A stretch of 64,000 bases of DNA, from contig JAMFRP010000011.1 of NCBI GenBank assembly GCA_026224775.1, positions 1 through 64,000 on the forward strand. The letters run 5' to 3'. Position numbers and translations under genes: made by a program. This document shows positions 27,568-39,239 of the stretch, piece after piece. Below the pieces are notes generated by a model, which saw nothing but the letters and a program-made list of their open reading frames with translations, was not told where the DNA came from and searched no databases. Source of the stretch: Bacteroidota bacterium. Its GTDB lineage: Bacteria > Bacteroidota > Bacteroidia > Sphingobacteriales > Sphingobacteriaceae. How positions within the stretch are numbered: the stretch's first letter is position 1; each line of letters opens with the position of its first letter.

Positions 27568-29844
27568 ATGCCCAATTATATAGCGTGGCGACACCGACTA
27601 AACAATTTGCTTAGGTTTAGTTTAATCATATCTATGAGCTTGTACTGTGGCCGTTTATCGGCACAAGACACCAATGCAGCCGATTCGGGCAATGGCAATC
27701 TAAAATACATCGACCCGCGGATTGGAAATGTGGGCTGGCTGTTGCAACCAACCCGGCCGACCGTACAATTGCCAAATCAAATGATCCGCGTGTACCCCGA
27801 ACGCAATGATTATATTGATGATCAGATATCGAGCTTTCCTTTAAGCATTGTTTCGCACCGTCTTGGCGAGGTATTCTCTATGAAACCCTGGTCGCAAACG
27901 ATAACCGTAAACTCCTGGAAACAAAAACAGGCCTATGATCACGATCTTGAAGTGACACGTCCGTGGTATTATTCAACATATCTTATCGATGATGATATCA
28001 CTGTGGAATTTGCCGCAGGAAAAAAAGTGGGTTTTTACCGTTTTAATTTTGGTGGCGATAGCCATAAACGGGCACTTCTTTTTGATCTGTATAACAAAGG
28101 CAAGGGTTCCTGGAAATTTATAGACGGAGAACGGATTGAAGGTACCGAAACCTATCACGATGATATAAAAGTTTATTTATACGGAGAATTTAGTCAGCCT
28201 GGTAAAACTGGGACGGTTGTTGGTAATCGCTTGACTGATGCGACAGAGATAGCGGGTTTACCGGCCCAATCTTTTATCAGCTTCAGCGACACGACCCACC
28301 AGTTGGATTTCAAATATGCCATTTCTTATATCAGCGCCGAGCAGGCAAAGAAAAATTTTTCAGAAGAGATTCAAACAGAAAACTTTGAAGATTTAAAACG
28401 AAATGGCATGACCGACTGGGGAAAGGCAATTGATAATATTCATATAGAAGGCGGTACCGAAGCACAACGCCGTTCCTTTTTTACGGCGTATTACCGCTGT
28501 AATGAACGTATGGTCGACATTACCGAAGATGGAAAATATTACAGTGGTTTTGACAAACAAATCCATACAACCACAAGGCCATTTTATGTGGATGACTGGA
28601 CCTGGGATACTTATCTGGCGCTACACCCGTTGAGAGCTATTGTAAATCCGTTACTTGAACAGGATATGGCGAATTCGTATGTTACCCAATATGAGCAAAG
28701 TGGCTGGATGCCGACTTTCCCCGTGCTTTTTGGAGACCATGCGTGTATGAACGGGTTTCATTCGACAATCATGCTGTTAGACGATTACCGAAAAGGCCTC
28801 CGCAATTTTGATACGGATAAAGCCTTTGAAGGGATGGTCAAAAATGCAGATGAAGCAACGATGCTGCCCTGGAAAAATGGTCCAAAAACCCGCCTAGAGG
28901 ATGTTTATTATAAAAAAGGGTTCTTTCCGGCACTTCGCATCGGTGAAACGGAAAGTGTACCAGAAGTTGATGGGCATGAACACCGACAGGCCGTTGCCGT
29001 AACGCTTGGCGCTAGTTATGATGACTGGGCTGTCGGTCAAATGGCAGCCGAGCTTGGCAAAACCGATATCGCGCAAAGATTTTCAAAGCGGGGATATAAT
29101 TACAAAAATCTTTGGAATACCAATTATATGATGTTTATCCCAAAAGATATTAATGGCAACTGGATTAATATAGACCCCAAATTTGATGGTGGTTCAGGTG
29201 GCAGGGATTATTATGATGAAAATAATGGCTGGACTTATTTATGGCAGGTACAGGAAGATATTCCCGGGCTGATCGGTCTGATGGGTGGCAAAACAAAATT
29301 TGAAGCACGTTTAGATCAGCTTTTCCGTGAACCACTTGGCCGGAGCAAATATGAATTTTGGTCAAAATTCCCTGATGCGACAGGTCTTGTGGGCGAATAT
29401 TCTATGGGAAACGAACCCAGCTTTTTTATACCTTACCTGTATAACTTTACAAATGCACCCTGGAAAACCCAGGAGCGTATCCGTCTTTTGATGGATGTCT
29501 GGTATAAGGATAACATATTTGGTATTCCGGGTGATGAAGATGGTGGCGGGATGTCAGCATTTATGGTATTTTCTTCCATGGGTTTTTACCCGGTAACACC
29601 AGGCCTTCCGCTTTATACAATCGGCAGCCCGGTTTTTAGTAAAGTCACGATCGATTTAACAGACGGAAAACACTTTACTATTATCGCCAATGGTGCATCG
29701 GTGATCAATAAGTATATACAAAGCGCCCGTATGAATGGCGTAGTTTTAAATAAACCCTGGTTTACACATCAGCAACTTGTTGATGGAGGTACCCTTGAAT
29801 TGGAGATGGGGCCAAAGCCAAATAAATCCTGGGGCCACGATTAA
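27568..29844 (+). CDS. GH92 family glycosidase (alpha-mannosidase-like)
   Basis: FYVDDWTWDTYLALHPL, GWMPTFPVLFGDHACMNGFH, GDEDGGGMSAFMVFSSMGFYPV. Confidence 0.92.
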   Translation: MPNYIAWRHRLNNLLRFSLIISMSLYCGRLSAQDTNAADSGNGNLKYIDPRIGNVGWLLQPTRPTVQLPNQMIRVYPERNDYIDDQISSFPLSIVSHRLGEVFSMKPWSQTITVNSWKQKQAYDHDLEVTRPWYYSTYLIDDDITVEFAAGKKVGFYRFNFGGDSHKRALLFDLYNKGKGSWKFIDGERIEGTETYHDDIKVYLYGEFSQPGKTGTVVGNRLTDATEIAGLPAQSFISFSDTTHQLDFKYAISYISAEQAKKNFSEEIQTENFEDLKRNGMTDWGKAIDNIHIEGGTEAQRRSFFTAYYRCNERMVDITEDGKYYSGFDKQIHTTTRPFYVDDWTWDTYLALHPLRAIVNPLLEQDMANSYVTQYEQSGWMPTFPVLFGDHACMNGFHSTIMLLDDYRKGLRNFDTDKAFEGMVKNADEATMLPWKNGPKTRLEDVYYKKGFFPALRIGETESVPEVDGHEHRQAVAVTLGASYDDWAVGQMAAELGKTDIAQRFSKRGYNYKNLWNTNYMMFIPKDINGNWINIDPKFDGGSGGRDYYDENNGWTYLWQVQEDIPGLIGLMGGKTKFEARLDQLFREPLGRSKYEFWSKFPDATGLVGEYSMGNEPSFFIPYLYNFTNAPWKTQERIRLLMDVWYKDNIFGIPGDEDGGGMSAFMVFSSMGFYPVTPGLPLYTIGSPVFSKVTIDLTDGKHFTIIANGASVINKYIQSARMNGVVLNKPWFTHQQLVDGGTLELEMGPKPNKSWGHD

Positions 29845-29857
29845 CTTTAAAACACAT

Positions 29858-32800
29858 ATGATGAAACGCATCAAAATATCTGCTTGGCTTTTTCTGGTTA
29901 CACTGACAGCGCTAACCACTTTTCCGTATCAAGGGCGCGCACAGGCGGTCAAATTTAATGCGCCCTTTGCGCCTTCTGCCGGTTATACAAATGACACGGA
30001 AAAACCGTATCGCCAAAGTATTTCATTAAACGGTTTATGGCACTTTGAGCCATGCGCCCTTCCTTTCGGTTTTAAAGAAGGCATCGACGTTACACCAGAA
30101 TTGCCGGCTTTCTCCGCAAATGACGTAGATAAGATACCTATCCGGATACCTTCTCCCTGGAATGCCAATGATTTTGCAGATCATGATGGCCTCGGGGGTG
30201 ACTTTAATAATTTTCCATCCTATCCAAAATCATGGGAAAAAATAAAAATGGGCTGGCTTTACCGGAAGTTTACTGTCCCGGCGGAATGGAAAGGCAAAAC
30301 GGTTATCCTTCATTTTGATGCGGTTGCCGGCGACGCACAGGTTTTTGTAAACGGAACAAAAGCAGGCAGTCACTTTGATATTTTTTTACCCTTTGATATT
30401 GATGTGACCCGATTGGTGAAATATGGAAAAGAAAACGAAATCACCGTTGGCGTACGAAAAGCATCGCTGTTTGACAAACAGGGCAAATACGGTCGCCGAA
30501 CCTACCAAGGTGGCTCTTTTTGGGGCCAGCATATCGCCGGTATATGGCAGGATGTAACGCTGATCGCAAAACCCATGCTAAATATCAGCGATATTTATGT
30601 CAGGCCACAATTAGATTCGGATTTATTGGTCGAGCAGGTAACACTAACCAACAATGATCCCGATACTAAACGGATTGGTTTGCAAGGTAAAGTATACGGA
30701 TGGGTAAATCACGCTGGAAGCGACGTGCTTTCCGCACCGGTCCCGGTTTCATCCCTTGGAAAAGCACCCGTGTTGCAGCTCAGTCAGCAACAAATCGTTA
30801 TACCTGCTGGCGGAACAGTGACGGTCACGCTACAGCAAAAAATAACCGGCCAGTTAAAAACATGGTCGCCTGATGCCCCCAATTTATACGGGATGGTTAT
30901 CAGCATCAACGACCACGATGTTGTAATGGATAATAAATATGTGCGATTTGGCTGGCGACAGACAAAAATTGTCGGTAAAGACTTTCTTTTGAATGGTTCA
31001 CCGATTATAGTAAGAGGGGATTCCTGGCATTTTATGGGTATACCCCAGATGACCAGACGATATGCGTGGGCATGGTTTAAGGCATTGAAAGACGCCCATT
31101 TAAATGCCGTTCGCTTACATGCCGAACCCTACCCGTCATTTTACCTGGATATGGCGGACGAAATGGGCGTTATGGTGCTTGACGAATCAGCAATGTGGGC
31201 AAGCGATGGCGGCCCAAAATTTGATGATCCGGCGTACTGGAAAGATAGTGAGCGTCATCTTGCCGATCTTATACGACGGGACAGGGATCATCCGAGCGTT
31301 TTTGGCTGGAGCATATCAAATGAAATCGTCCCGGTAATCCGGAATGTGATGCATAACCCGCCCGGTCTGTTGGATATCCTGATCAGCCATTATGCTATAT
31401 GGGCGGATAGCTGCCGACGGCTTGATCCGTCCCGGCCATGGATATCTGCCGATGGCGAAGACGATGGGAGCGGCCGTTTGCCGACATATATTGTTCACTA
31501 TGGTGGCTTCCAGGCAATGGACCGTGGTTTAAAAAGCCCAAAGCCATGGGGCGTTGGCGAAGCAGGCAATGCTTATTATGGTACGCCAGAACAAGTCGCC
31601 GGAACAAACGGTGACCGTGCCTACACTTCCTTTGAAGGACGAATGGAAGGTGTTGCTGCTTCATCTTATCAATCCCTTGTTGCACAACGCCAGCGAAAAG
31701 CTGTCTATCGAAGTGTCTTTAACCTCGTTTGGTATGGTTTGCAACCCCTTGCCCTTGGATTAAAAGATACCAGTCGCGCGCCTCAGGTAAACGATGGCAT
31801 TTTCTTTTCTTCGTTTGTCGAAGATGTGGCGGGTGTACAACCCGAGCGTCTTGGACCATATTGTACCACATTGAACCCCGGCTATGATCCAAATTATCCG
31901 TTGTATAAGCCATGGCCGCTTTTTGAAGCGATAAAAGATGCCTCAGGCGATACGACTATCGTCAGCAGATGGGCAAATATTCATCCGGCGGCAAGAAAAA
32001 CAACTCCGACGGTAATCGTACAACCCTTTAAGATTATCGGCGGCCCCGGTAGTGAATTGATTTCGAACTTAAAAAAACTTGGTATCTTGGTTGACCGTAG
32101 CGTTAATACCGGTGAAAAAGTGTTACTGATTGATGGTTTACATCCGCCCGGTGAAAACATCAAAAAAGAAATCAACGAAGTAACGGCCTCAGGTGGGCGA
32201 GTGATCATTTTTGGTGCTGACAATGGCAGGCTTTCAAAACTAAATAAACTTTTACCATCCCCTCTTGAAATCACTGACAGAAAAGCCTCCTCACTGGTTA
32301 TCGAAAAAGACAATCCTATTGTTGCCGGGATCGGGCTGGCCGATCTGTATTTTTCTGAACAAAGTCCGGCTGACGTGATATCAACGGGACTGGCAGGACC
32401 GTTTACCAATGAAAGCAATACGGTGTTGGCGGATTGTAACACTGACTGGCTGCGCTGGAACAAACAGCCCGAATATGCCAAAACGATCAGCATTCTGCGA
32501 TCAGAAAGAGAGAAAAAACCCGCAGGAGCGGTAATGATCAGTAAACAGATCGGTCAGGGAGAATTGCTGGTTACTACCTTTCCGCTTGATTCAAGATTGT
32601 TAAAAGTGGAACTGGCTGCCCGTAAAATTTTATCAAATCTTGGATTACCGCTTGATGCCAATGTAAATTCGGGGGCGGCTATAACGGGCAACAATTTGGT
32701 GCATGTACTGTCCAGTGATGGATTTACGCTACCATCCTTACAGGAAGCGTTAAGCAAGATCCACGTCGACCCGGCAAAAGGGGCGCTTATAAAAGATGGC

Positions 32801-33223
32801 GTACAGACTGATGGCCATAACTGGTCATCCAGTTATCAGGATAATGGTGTTTTTACCCTATCTGGGAAAAACAAAAAGACTGTCAATAGTAATGAAATCG
32901 TATACCTGAGTTTCTGGGTATCCAGTCCCAGGTCGTTAGAAGACCTTTTGCTGGAGCCTAATCTGCCAACTGTAAATTTTACTGCGATGACCACCGGAGC
33001 CGTACAGATTTGGTTAAATGGCGCACCCGTTCTGGAAAATACGGCTGACGGGCAACAACTAAAAGCAAGTGTCCAATCTGAACCGCTAAAATTAAAACAA
33101 GGCTGGAACCACTTCCTGATAAAGCTGATCAGGACAGGTGATCAGTGGACCTTTAGTGGTCATTTCACCAGCAACCAACCGGAATTTTTAAAACAGCTTG
33201 AATCTGCAATTGAAAAACCTTGA
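29858..33223 (+). CDS. GH2 family glycoside hydrolase
   Basis: Sugar-binding domain and TIM barrel: RKFTVPAEWKGKTVILHFDAVAGDAQVFVNG; RRDRDHPSVFGWSISNE; ATG at 29858 preferred. Confidence 0.9.
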   Translation: MMKRIKISAWLFLVTLTALTTFPYQGRAQAVKFNAPFAPSAGYTNDTEKPYRQSISLNGLWHFEPCALPFGFKEGIDVTPELPAFSANDVDKIPIRIPSPWNANDFADHDGLGGDFNNFPSYPKSWEKIKMGWLYRKFTVPAEWKGKTVILHFDAVAGDAQVFVNGTKAGSHFDIFLPFDIDVTRLVKYGKENEITVGVRKASLFDKQGKYGRRTYQGGSFWGQHIAGIWQDVTLIAKPMLNISDIYVRPQLDSDLLVEQVTLTNNDPDTKRIGLQGKVYGWVNHAGSDVLSAPVPVSSLGKAPVLQLSQQQIVIPAGGTVTVTLQQKITGQLKTWSPDAPNLYGMVISINDHDVVMDNKYVRFGWRQTKIVGKDFLLNGSPIIVRGDSWHFMGIPQMTRRYAWAWFKALKDAHLNAVRLHAEPYPSFYLDMADEMGVMVLDESAMWASDGGPKFDDPAYWKDSERHLADLIRRDRDHPSVFGWSISNEIVPVIRNVMHNPPGLLDILISHYAIWADSCRRLDPSRPWISADGEDDGSGRLPTYIVHYGGFQAMDRGLKSPKPWGVGEAGNAYYGTPEQVAGTNGDRAYTSFEGRMEGVAASSYQSLVAQRQRKAVYRSVFNLVWYGLQPLALGLKDTSRAPQVNDGIFFSSFVEDVAGVQPERLGPYCTTLNPGYDPNYPLYKPWPLFEAIKDASGDTTIVSRWANIHPAARKTTPTVIVQPFKIIGGPGSELISNLKKLGILVDRSVNTGEKVLLIDGLHPPGENIKKEINEVTASGGRVIIFGADNGRLSKLNKLLPSPLEITDRKASSLVIEKDNPIVAGIGLADLYFSEQSPADVISTGLAGPFTNESNTVLADCNTDWLRWNKQPEYAKTISILRSEREKKPAGAVMISKQIGQGELLVTTFPLDSRLLKVELAARKILSNLGLPLDANVNSGAAITGNNLVHVLSSDGFTLPSLQEALSKIHVDPAKGALIKDGVQTDGHNWSSSYQDNGVFTLSGKNKKTVNSNEIVYLSFWVSSPRSLEDLLLEPNLPTVNFTAMTTGAVQIWLNGAPVLENTADGQQLKASVQSEPLKLKQGWNHFLIKLIRTGDQWTFSGHFTSNQPEFLKQLESAIEKP

Positions 33224-33230
33224 TAACGTC

Positions 33231-33500
33231 ATGAAATTAAAAAATATCTTTTTCTGGTTGATCCTGTCCGTCGCTTTATCTCTGTCAGGGCGCATTCTAT
33301 TTCAAAACCAAAAACAGGTCAGCCCGGCGACCAAAATATTCAGTATTTCGGGCGTTGGGATTTTTCAAATAAGAATGAGTATGCCAGCTATTGGGGCGGC
33401 GCCTATCCACCAACTTTAACGGGACAACCGTTAAAGTTGGTATTGCCAGCCGTCAGGTCATTGAGCTTTATCAGCCATCAGGATATTATCATGCGTGGCG
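33231..33500 (+). pseudogene. Remnant of SGNH-esterase N-terminal beta-sandwich domain
   Basis: NIQYFGRWDFSNKNEYASYWGGAY then, frameshifted, NFNGTTVKVGIAS; compare YYGRWDFSSTTQYVSYWGGAYIKVNFSGTTVKVKVGN in 12222-13763. Confidence 0.8.
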
Positions 33501-33596
33501 GTACACTAAAACCGATAATGGGAAAAACGCCGAATTATAGTTTTGGCACAGCTTTACAGGACAGACCTTAAACCAACACAAAATTTTTTTACTATT

Positions 33597-35153
33597 ATGA
33601 TTAAAAAGTTCAAAAAATGTATGATCGTCGCTGCGATATTCGCTTTGCTGACCTTTCCAGCGGTGGCACAGGATGTCGTGGATGCCACGACGATGAACAA
33701 CAAAGTTATGGCAGGGTACCAGGGATGGTTCCGTACGCCTGATGACCGCAGCGGCAACCAGGGTTGGGCGCATCTTTTTAATGCCGCTACTCCGAGTCCC
33801 GAGAAACTGGCTTTCGATATCTGGCCAGACATGAGCGAACTCAGCAAAGCCGAAGAATATATCGTACCCGGTTTTAGTTATAGCGACAAAAGCCCGGCTT
33901 ATTTATATAGCGCACAAAACCCAAAAACGGTGTTGCGTCATTTTCAATGGATGAAAACATATGGTATCGATGGCGTCTGGCTCTCGGAGTTCTGCGGACA
34001 TTTTCCGGGTGCTGGTGGTGAACGCGATGCTCCAAATGTACAGCGAATTATGGAAAATGTACGAAAAGCAGCTACAGCTACAGGTCGGACATGGGCCTTT
34101 ATGTGGGATATGAGCGGTTTTGGGCCAAAGCTGTCCAAGCAACAAGTTTTTGATATCATCATTAATCAATGGAAAAAAATGGTAGATGATGGCATAACAG
34201 GTGATACCCGCTATTTACACCAGAATGGCAAACCTGTGCTTTTATTGTGGGGGTTTTTCCCAAACCGCCCGGCTTCTCAGCCAGATTATATGACCGCTGT
34301 ATTGGATTCGTTGCTTGCCCCCGGAAAATACCAGGCAACACTTGTGGGTGGAGTTGATCCAAACTGGCGGTCGCTGGGAACGCCCGAATTTCAGGCTATG
34401 CTGATGCGTATGCAGGCTATACAGCCCTGGAGCGTTGGGCGAAGGATCAAGGATCCAGCAACAGGTTATGACGTACAGAATACTTCTTTATGGGAAGGCG
34501 ATATCGCAAAATGCAAAGTAAACCATGTTGTCTTTATACCCGTATTTAATGCCGGAACAAACGTAGCCGGGCCACCGCCTGTACCACCGAAAACGCCGAC
34601 TGTACCAAGACGCATGGGCAATTATCTTTGGGAGCAATTTGTAAAAGCCTCCAAAATAGGCGGTATTAACAGCGCTTTTATAGCAATGTTTGATGAGATA
34701 AATGAGGGGACACAAATCATGAAAATCGATATTCATCCACCTATTCAGGCACCCTTTCTAACATATGACGGTGCAACCGGAGATTACTACCTCCGTCTTG
34801 TTGGTGCCGGTGCGAAATTGCTAAAGACCGGTAATCCGATCACACCAATCCTGCCGGTTTCTCCTTTTGATGAAGGGAATTATTATCGATTGGTCAACAC
34901 TTCCAGTAACGAGCTTCTTGGCCATACGGAGTGGCAGATTATTTATGAGCCATCCGGTTATTATCGTTTGGTCAGCAAAAATTCAAACGGAAAATTAACG
35001 TTCGAAGAAAACTCGGAGTGGCATTTTGAGTGGGATGGCACTGGCAGCTGTCAGTTGATCAGCAAACGTACGGGTAAGAAACTAGGGTTGAACGGCCAGT
35101 ATGAAGAAAACCCGCCGGCCGGCACGGATCATTGGATGATCCTTCCGGATTAG
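33597..35153 (+). CDS. GH99/GH71-like protein with C-terminal beta-trefoil-like region
   Basis: NNKVMAGYQGWFRTPDDRSGNQGWAHLF; FDEINEGTQIMK; ATG at 33597 preferred. Confidence 0.82.
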   Translation: MIKKFKKCMIVAAIFALLTFPAVAQDVVDATTMNNKVMAGYQGWFRTPDDRSGNQGWAHLFNAATPSPEKLAFDIWPDMSELSKAEEYIVPGFSYSDKSPAYLYSAQNPKTVLRHFQWMKTYGIDGVWLSEFCGHFPGAGGERDAPNVQRIMENVRKAATATGRTWAFMWDMSGFGPKLSKQQVFDIIINQWKKMVDDGITGDTRYLHQNGKPVLLLWGFFPNRPASQPDYMTAVLDSLLAPGKYQATLVGGVDPNWRSLGTPEFQAMLMRMQAIQPWSVGRRIKDPATGYDVQNTSLWEGDIAKCKVNHVVFIPVFNAGTNVAGPPPVPPKTPTVPRRMGNYLWEQFVKASKIGGINSAFIAMFDEINEGTQIMKIDIHPPIQAPFLTYDGATGDYYLRLVGAGAKLLKTGNPITPILPVSPFDEGNYYRLVNTSSNELLGHTEWQIIYEPSGYYRLVSKNSNGKLTFEENSEWHFEWDGTGSCQLISKRTGKKLGLNGQYEENPPAGTDHWMILPD

Positions 35154-35174
35154 CTGATAAAATAACTTCCAGAA

Positions 35175-37574
35175 ATGAAAAAGACATCTTATTTTCTATT
35201 GTTGGTATTAGTTACAATCGCCGCTGCAGCATTTAACGCCCATGCACAAGATACCACTTTACGTCTCTGGTACAAACAACCTGCGGGTAATGTATGGGAA
35301 AAAGCGCTGCCTATTGGTAACGGCCGTTTGGCCGGAATGGTTTTTGGTAACCCGGGGGCCGAGCTGATTGAATTGAATGAAGCATCGGTATGGACCGGGG
35401 GGCCGAATCGTAATGACAGCAAAAATGCACTTACCGCTTTACCAAAAATACGCGAACTGATCTTTAATGGTCAACATAAGGAGGCCGCGCAACTGGCACA
35501 GCAAACTATAAAATCGAACAGGATCAATGGCATGTCTTATCAGCCTGTTGGAAGACTGGTGCTGGACTTCCCTGGACATAATTTATATAGCAATTATTAC
35601 CGGGAACTTGATCTTCAAAATGCTGTCGTGACCACGCGGTACCGTGTGGGCATTATAAATTTTAAAAGAGAGTGTTTTGCATCAGTCCCTGACCAGGTTA
35701 TTGTGATGCGGCTTACCTCTGATCAACACGCAGGCATATCCTTAAATGCCCAAATGCTGACCAGCCAGCGATTGGATAAAAATTTTGAATTCCCGGCGAA
35801 TATTATGTCAGCGCTTGACGGCAAATCCCGGTTACATACCCGATTATCAGGAACAAACCACAAAGATGAACTCGTGCTGTCCGGGATCAGTGACGACAAA
35901 GATGGTGTGAAGAGCGCGATCCGGTTTCAGTCCCTGGTGAAATTTAAAGCTGATGGTGGCCATGTTCACACAACGGATTCAACGCTAAGCATTACTGGAG
36001 CGGATACTGTTACGGTTTTTATCTCAATAGCGACAAATTTTGTCAATTATCAGGATGTCAGCGCTGACGAAAAAAAGCGTGCTGCGTCTTATCTCAACCT
36101 CGTAGCGAGCAAGTCTTACACGCAATTACTCGCCAGCCATGAGAAAGCCTATCATAAATATTTTAATAGGGTAAAGCTCAATCTGGGTAGCTCAGACTCC
36201 ATAAAAAATCCAACAGATATCAGACTTGACGATTTTTCAACTGATAACGACCCTCAATTAGTTGCGCTTTATTTCCAGTTTGGACGCTATCTCCTGATTT
36301 CGTGTTCGCAACCGGGCGGGCAGCCTGCAAGCCTGCAGGGGTTATGCAATGACAAGATGATACCACCGTGGGGTAGTAAATACACGATCAATGTCAATAC
36401 AGAAATGAATTATTGGCCGGCTGAGGAGACTAACCTCGCCGAGATGCACGAACCGCTAATTCAAATGATAAGAGAATTATCAGTCGCCGGTCAGCAGACT
36501 GCAAAACAAATGTATGGTGCAAAGGGGTGGGTTGCCCATCATAACACAGATATCTGGCGGATCACAGGCCCGGTGGATGGAATCTTCTCTGGCATGTGGC
36601 CATCGGGTGGTGTCTGGCTTAGCCGGGATTTATGGGACAAGTATCTGTATAACGGTAATAAAGAATATCTCCGGTCCGTTTATCCTGTGCTAAAAAGCGC
36701 GGCACTGTTTTATCTTGATTATCTCGTTGAAGAACCGGAACACCACTGGCTTGTACTATCGCCATCGATGTCACCTGAAAATGCGCCGCAGGCATATGGT
36801 GGTGTATCTATTGATGCCGGTACAACCATGGACAATCAGCTTGCTTTCGAATTATTCAATAATGTCATCCATGCAGCCAATATCTTAAATGTTGACACAG
36901 CCCTGGTGAGTAAAATACGGGTTACACAAAAACGGCTTCCGCCGATGCAGATCGGCCAGTATGGCCAATTACAGGAATGGCTCCACGACCTTGATAACCC
37001 TGGTGATCATAACCGACATATTTCCCATCTTTTTGGTTTGTATCCCAGTAACGAAATCTCGCCCTATCGTACACCGGAATTGGCCAGTGCGGCAAAAAAT
37101 ACGTTAATTTATCGAACAGATGTTTCTACCGGGTGGTCGATGGCATGGAAGATCAATTTCTGGTCAAGATTGCGGGATGGTGATCATGCTTATCAACTGC
37201 TTAAAAACCAGCTGACTCCGGCAGGAAAAAATCATGGATCTGTCAACAACGGTGGCGGCACCTATCCCAATTTGTTTGATGCACACCCACCATTTCAGAT
37301 CGATGGAAACTTCGGCTGTACCGCCGGTATCACTGAAATGTTATTACAAAGCCAGGATGGTCTTGTCGATCTGCTCCCTGCATTGCCCGCTGCATGGCCA
37401 GCGAGAAGTATTTCCGGTTTACGTGCGCGGGGCGGTTTTGAACTGGTCGATATGGAATGGAAAGATGCCAAGCTTATAAAAGTAACGATCAAATCAAATC
37501 TGGGTGGGAACTGCCGTTTGAGGTTACCAAACGAAATGCAATGCGCTGACGGTAGCTTAAAAGAAGCAGTGTGA
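35175..37574 (+). CDS. GH95 alpha-L-fucosidase-like glycosidase, truncated by in-frame TGA
   Basis: [65 protein letters not shown]; frame continues 49 codons after TGA to a second TGA at 37722. Confidence 0.93.
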   Translation: MKKTSYFLLLVLVTIAAAAFNAHAQDTTLRLWYKQPAGNVWEKALPIGNGRLAGMVFGNPGAELIELNEASVWTGGPNRNDSKNALTALPKIRELIFNGQHKEAAQLAQQTIKSNRINGMSYQPVGRLVLDFPGHNLYSNYYRELDLQNAVVTTRYRVGIINFKRECFASVPDQVIVMRLTSDQHAGISLNAQMLTSQRLDKNFEFPANIMSALDGKSRLHTRLSGTNHKDELVLSGISDDKDGVKSAIRFQSLVKFKADGGHVHTTDSTLSITGADTVTVFISIATNFVNYQDVSADEKKRAASYLNLVASKSYTQLLASHEKAYHKYFNRVKLNLGSSDSIKNPTDIRLDDFSTDNDPQLVALYFQFGRYLLISCSQPGGQPASLQGLCNDKMIPPWGSKYTINVNTEMNYWPAEETNLAEMHEPLIQMIRELSVAGQQTAKQMYGAKGWVAHHNTDIWRITGPVDGIFSGMWPSGGVWLSRDLWDKYLYNGNKEYLRSVYPVLKSAALFYLDYLVEEPEHHWLVLSPSMSPENAPQAYGGVSIDAGTTMDNQLAFELFNNVIHAANILNVDTALVSKIRVTQKRLPPMQIGQYGQLQEWLHDLDNPGDHNRHISHLFGLYPSNEISPYRTPELASAAKNTLIYRTDVSTGWSMAWKINFWSRLRDGDHAYQLLKNQLTPAGKNHGSVNNGGGTYPNLFDAHPPFQIDGNFGCTAGITEMLLQSQDGLVDLLPALPAAWPARSISGLRARGGFELVDMEWKDAKLIKVTIKSNLGGNCRLRLPNEMQCADGSLKEAV

Positions 37575-37770
37575 GAGAATACCAACCCATTTTACAAATT
37601 AATAGAGACGCCAGCACCTATAGTCTCTGTAAAAGCCACGCTTACAAAACTTGTAATCAAATCGACATTGGTATATGATTTGGCAACCAAACCGGGTCAG
37701 ACGTATAATTTGTATGCACGGTGACCGGCATAGCCCATATAAACGAAATAAAAATATAAAAGATGATCCT

Positions 37771-38904
37771 ATGATAAAAATCGTATCAAAAATAATCATT
37801 GTTTTCCTATTGATGATCTTATCGGCCGGCGCTTATGCACAAGAAAAAGACTCATTGCTAAACGGTGATGTCATATTAAAAACAATGAAACGGGTTACAA
37901 ACTGGCAGTTGGATAACTGGCAAAAGGATGGATCAAAATGGCCGCTCTACGATTGGACGAATGCCACCGGGTATGTCGGCTTGCTGGAATTAGGTAAGCT
38001 TGCCGGCGATTTAACCTATATAAATTATCTGGTCGGTATTGGTGAAAAGCTGAATTGGGAGACAGGTCCAAAGAAGTTAATGGCCGATGATTATTGTATC
38101 GGACAGGTTTATGCCGGCTTGTATTTGATTTACAAACGCCCGGTTATGATCAGTAAATTTAAATTACAGAGCGATACGCTCATTAACTTACCGCATACGG
38201 AATCGCTTGCATGGAAAAACAATATCCAGAACCGGGAGTGGGCATGGTGCGATGCCATGTTTATGGGACCGACAAGCTTATGGGCTTTAACAAAAGCAAC
38301 GGGCGATTTGGTTTATGGTAACGAGGCAAATGTGCTTTGGTGGAAAACAAAGAACTATTTATACGATGATAATGAACATCTTTATTATCGTGACAGTAGT
38401 TATTTTACAAAGCGTGAAGCAAACGGTCAAAAGGTATTCTGGTCGAGAGGTAATGGATGGGTGCTTGGCGGGCTGGTGCGCATCCTCCAGGACATGCCTG
38501 TCAATTTTCCTGACCGCCCTAAATATGTTGCCCTGTACCGCGAAATGATCGCCCGGATTGCACGGTTGCAACAACCGGATGGAAGCTGGCATGCATCACT
38601 CCTTGATCCGGCAAGCTATCCCGTAAAAGAAGCAAGCGGAACAGGTTTTTATGATTATGCCATTCTGTGGGGTTTGAATCACCACCTGCTCGACAGAACG
38701 TTATACTGGCCGGTCGCCCGCAAAGCCTGGCTCGCGCTGAATACCTGTATCCAACCTGATGGGATGCTTGGTTTCGTGCAAAAAGTAGGCGCCGCTCCCG
38801 ATAAGACGGATAGGAGCAGCACGGAAATATATGGCGTTGGTGCTTTTTTACTTGCGGGGACCCAGCTGTATGAATACCAGATCCATTACCCGGCAGACCG
38901 TTAG
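37771..38904 (+). CDS. GH105 unsaturated uronyl/rhamnogalacturonyl hydrolase
   Basis: LKTMKRVTNWQLDNW, EWAWCDAMFMGPT, FWSRGNGWVLGGL, DGSWHASLLDP; ATG at 37771 preferred. Confidence 0.92.
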   Translation: MIKIVSKIIIVFLLMILSAGAYAQEKDSLLNGDVILKTMKRVTNWQLDNWQKDGSKWPLYDWTNATGYVGLLELGKLAGDLTYINYLVGIGEKLNWETGPKKLMADDYCIGQVYAGLYLIYKRPVMISKFKLQSDTLINLPHTESLAWKNNIQNREWAWCDAMFMGPTSLWALTKATGDLVYGNEANVLWWKTKNYLYDDNEHLYYRDSSYFTKREANGQKVFWSRGNGWVLGGLVRILQDMPVNFPDRPKYVALYREMIARIARLQQPDGSWHASLLDPASYPVKEASGTGFYDYAILWGLNHHLLDRTLYWPVARKAWLALNTCIQPDGMLGFVQKVGAAPDKTDRSSTEIYGVGAFLLAGTQLYEYQIHYPADR

Positions 38905-39053
38905 CTTAATATCTTTTAGTTTATTGTTTACATAACGGGCCATGTCATCCACGGCCCATTTTATTTTCAGCACGCCTATCCAGCAAAGACCAAAAGCGCT
39001 CTGGATTACAGCAAGTCTGCCGCATTCCTTTAAGTGCCGGAATCAGGTATACA

Positions 39054-39189
39054 ATTGCTGGTTGGGCGCCGCAATTATATGACTACAGGTCTGCGTTATG
39101 AAGGTACGGCAAAGTTTGACCAAAATGATAATAGCAGTAAATTGAGCATATTGGACTTGCGTGTTGCTTTCGCTTTTGAGGCAAAATAA
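39054..39189 (+). pseudogene. C-terminal tail of a lost outer-membrane beta-barrel-like protein
   Basis: GRRNYMTTGLRYEGTAKFDQNDNSSKLSILDLRVAFAFEAK*. Confidence 0.5.
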
Positions 39190-39239
39190 AGAAAGATTTT
39201 AAATTTAAAATATTTGACTTATAAGAAGATTGTACCGGT

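Noticed and set aside
31981-32493. 170-aa minus-strand ORF inside the GH2 gene
   Set aside because: Low-complexity antisense translation of a well-supported GH2 coding frame; no recognisable domain
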